Origin: Pedobacter sp. PAMC26386
Lineage (GTDB): Bacteria > Bacteroidota > Bacteroidia > Sphingobacteriales > Sphingobacteriaceae
Direction of reading: 5' to 3'
Length of the DNA stretch: 64,000 nt
NCBI GenBank assembly: GCA_014302835.1
Contig: CP060294.1
Span: forward strand, 3,311,067-3,375,066
In this document: piece by piece, positions 62,466 to 64,000 of the stretch
Numbering within the stretch: position 1 is the stretch's first letter
Layout of the letters: the number at the start of each line of letters is the position of its first letter
Notes under the pieces: generated by a model
What the model saw: the letters and a program-made list of their open reading frames with translations, nothing else
What the model was told of the DNA's origin: nothing
Databases searched by the model: none
Made by a program: the position numbers and the translations under genes

Positions 62466-62855
62466 TTATTTACAAATTTTAACCACTCCCGTCTTATACA
62501 ATTCAATAGCTCGTTTTAAGATTGTATTTATAGTAGCGATTGGCAGGTCTTGCCCCACATCGAAAAGCATAATTTTCATTCTTGCTCTTTTCTCGATGAT
62601 AAGATCTGGGTGATCCAATCTTTTTCCTTCAACCAGGCCAAGATAAGGCCGATGAAGTTTTTTGTGTACCCATAAATAACAGAACATTTTTCCCCGATAA
62701 CAAAAAAATGGCATTCCATATTTCCAGGCAGCAGTAATATCCTTGTCTTGTTTCATGATGATTTCTCTGAGTGCAAGCAGACAGCCCTGAACAGGTTCTT
62801 TTTGCTGCAAATAAAAATGATCAAGCTCTTTGGACATCCCTGATTGGTAATTCAT
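62466..62855 (-). CDS. DUF1801-family (YdhG-like) protein
   Basis: 129 aa from the ATG at 62855 (a longer form from 62867 adds four residues). 'MSKELDHFYLQQKEPVQGCL' with 'AAWKYGMPFFCYRGKMFCYL' and 'YLGLVEGKRLDHPDL' match DUF1801 proteins, including the 'WKYGMPxF' signature. Cytoplasmic; function unknown, distant relatives are stress- or iron-linked. Confidence 0.85.
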   Translation of the reverse strand: MNYQSGMSKELDHFYLQQKEPVQGCLLALREIIMKQDKDITAAWKYGMPFFCYRGKMFCYLWVHKKLHRPYLGLVEGKRLDHPDLIIEKRARMKIMLFDVGQDLPIATINTILKRAIELYKTGVVKICK

Positions 62856-62899
62856 GAATGTAAACATATTTTACGTCTTCTAAAGAAAACAGCCAGTAT

Positions 62900-63832
62900 C
62901 TACCTGATCAGCATTTGTTGAAAAGCCAAACTATCCCCTCTAAAAGCATTGAAATCGACTACATGATTAATCCCGGTAATCCTGGCTTTATCAGAATGCT
63001 GCCAGAAAGACCATTTTGTATTCACACCTGCCCTTAATTCAGCTTTATAATAATGTGCAATCCATAAAGGATAACCATCAAAATGTCCTTTCAAATAGTC
63101 TTTATAGAAGACCAATCCAGAATAAATAATAGGCTTCACTCCTGTTTTCCTTTCCACATGTACTATAAAATCTTTCAACTCTAACCGCATCTTTTCAGGC
63201 GATACACCAGTTAGCTGTTCTACATCAATGACCGGCGGTAAATCGCCTTTCTCAAATTTAACAGTTTGCAGAAAGAACCTGGCCTGCCATAAACCGGATT
63301 TTTTAGGGATAAAATAATGATAGGCCCCACAAACGATACCTGCTTTAGGTGCCTCTCTCCAGTTTCGCTGAAAATAAGGATCAATACTGGAAACACCCTC
63401 TGTAGCTTTAATGAAAGCAAATTTGATGCTTACATCATCATCTTTCATCTCCTTTACTTTATTCCAGTCAATCTTCCCCTGGTAATAGGAAACATCTATC
63501 CCATGAATACTATAACGTTTCGGGATTTGAATAGCATAACTTTTATAAGTACGATAGTTCGGATCTTCGCCTATATCCAGGATCCATCTGGTGGTAGATG
63601 TAAATAGTTTGAGCACATATCCATAATACAATGGAGAAAACAGGATAAGTAACAACCCCGCGATTACAAATTTCCATTGTAACGAAAGACCTTTTTTCTT
63701 TTTTGGGACAGGTTTTTTACGCTTTACAGGAGCTTTTGGGACAAGAGGTTTATCATCAAAGAGTTTTCCCTGGGTTGCAATTGTTTTCTTAATCGGTGGA
63801 GGCACGGGGTAAAAATACAAAAGGGCAGCCAT
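62900..63832 (-). CDS. Membrane-anchored GH25 lysozyme
   Basis: 310 aa. A cytoplasmic Pro/Lys-rich N-terminus (VPKAPVKRKKPVPKKKKG) precedes one transmembrane helix at ~52-72 (FVIAGLLLILFSPLYYGYVL), then the GH25 domain: 'HGIDVSYYQGKIDWNKV' (catalytic Asp), 'FIKATEGVSSIDPYFQRNW', 'AYHYFIP', 'PPVIDVEQLTG' (Asp and Glu), 'PLWIAHY' and 'WSFWQHS'. It cleaves beta-1,4 bonds of peptidoglycan on the periplasmic side. The anchor and long basic tail are typical of Bacteroidota. Convergent or adjacent genes give no hint of phage origin. Confidence 0.9.
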   Translation of the reverse strand: MAALLYFYPVPPPIKKTIATQGKLFDDKPLVPKAPVKRKKPVPKKKKGLSLQWKFVIAGLLLILFSPLYYGYVLKLFTSTTRWILDIGEDPNYRTYKSYAIQIPKRYSIHGIDVSYYQGKIDWNKVKEMKDDDVSIKFAFIKATEGVSSIDPYFQRNWREAPKAGIVCGAYHYFIPKKSGLWQARFFLQTVKFEKGDLPPVIDVEQLTGVSPEKMRLELKDFIVHVERKTGVKPIIYSGLVFYKDYLKGHFDGYPLWIAHYYKAELRAGVNTKWSFWQHSDKARITGINHVVDFNAFRGDSLAFQQMLIR

Positions 63833-63865
63833 TTGGCCACCCTTTGTTTATAGAATAATCTAAAA

Positions 63866-64000
63866 TTATTTACTTAGTTCCGCAAAGTACTTGTGGAATA
63901 AAGGCAAAGTTTCAATTCCTTTATAGTAATTAAAGATATCGTATTTCTCATTTGGTGAGTGTAAAGCATCACTATCAAGACCAAAACCTAACAATACAGA
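63866..64000 (-). CDS. C-terminus of an M20-family dipeptidase (cut by window edge)
   Basis: The frame ending in TAA at 63866 reads 'SVLLGFGLDSDALHSPNEKY' and then 'DIFNYYKGIETLPLFHKYFA', which is the C-terminal signature (substrate/metal-binding 'HSPNE', then 'NYYKGIET') of M20/M25/M40 dipeptidases of Bacteroidota. The remainder lies beyond base 64000. Confidence 0.8.
   Translation of the reverse strand, partial: SVLLGFGLDSDALHSPNEKYDIFNYYKGIETLPLFHKYFAELSK

Noticed and set aside
62900..63832. GH25 lysozyme as a prophage endolysin
   Set aside because: It has a transmembrane anchor and a basic cytoplasmic tail, and the neighbours are chromosomal genes without phage features.

Overview
The window looks like the chromosome of a Sphingobacteriaceae bacterium, most likely Pedobacter or a close relative. 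The evidence is AT-rich Bacteroidota-style DNA, TonB-dependent receptors with carboxypeptidase-regulatory or STN domains, ECF sigma/FecR pairs, DUF3822-rsmD-coaD, DUF255, DUF3472 and GH130 genes, TAnnTTTG -7 promoter elements and few Shine-Dalgarno sequences. I saw no rRNA, tRNA, CRISPR array or complete insertion sequence.

Layout. 1-4950: the regulatory and early end of a prophage or related element that continues beyond the left edge. It has a rightward S24/LexA-like repressor and a second XRE regulator, and leftward an excisionase-like HTH protein, small genes, a replication-initiator-like protein and the start of a probable tail protein. 5160-6230: a scar in which a broken ECF sigma gene, a broken FecR gene and the first part of a GH89-like gene are joined. 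6442-17357: GH35 beta-galactosidase, two metallophosphoesterases, a lipoprotein, a signal-peptide-bearing acetolactate decarboxylase, a VOC protein, a TonB-type receptor and a secreted class II cyclic-nucleotide phosphodiesterase.

17582-28870: mostly housekeeping genes: a RecD-like helicase, DUF3822-rsmD-coaD, a Nudix hydrolase, pyrE with an SRPBCC gene, a secreted EEP-family nuclease/phosphatase, an EamA transporter, clpB and a FUSC-like protein. 29077-33898: a glycan module with a two-domain GT4 protein, a second GT4 and a convergent GH130. 34320-46024: an outer-membrane barrel, two paralogous polysaccharide deacetylases, a GreA/GreB-like protein, a nitroreductase, an intact sigma/FecR/TonB-receptor system, an ABC-F protein and a secreted esterase.

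46274-50535: a probable metal (zinc) homeostasis locus. A COG0523 GTPase is divergent from an operon of ABC ATPase, FtsX-like permease with a His-rich loop, small periplasmic protein and Fur/Zur-family regulator. The control region carries a perfect 17-1-17 palindrome and two related TGCAA-N5-TTGCA sites placed on promoter elements.

51057-55492: the most unusual part. The ancestral fkp-DUF255 gene junction has been split by about 4.3 kb of accessory DNA, arranged as three cassettes. Each begins with a copy of the last ~24 codons of the DUF255 gene plus a conserved ~108-bp head, and a 117-bp direct repeat flanks the whole insert. The cassettes carry a secreted repeat protein, a broken membrane protein, a small membrane-anchored protein, and a leftward bacteriocin-like operon: a double-glycine-leader peptide with a one-base frameshift and two small membrane proteins.

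55420-64000: DUF255 protein, pirin, GNAT-like protein, ORF6N pseudogene, NTF2-like protein, arylamine N-acetyltransferase, DUF3472 lipoprotein, DUF1801 protein, a membrane-anchored GH25 lysozyme and the C-terminus of an M20 dipeptidase.
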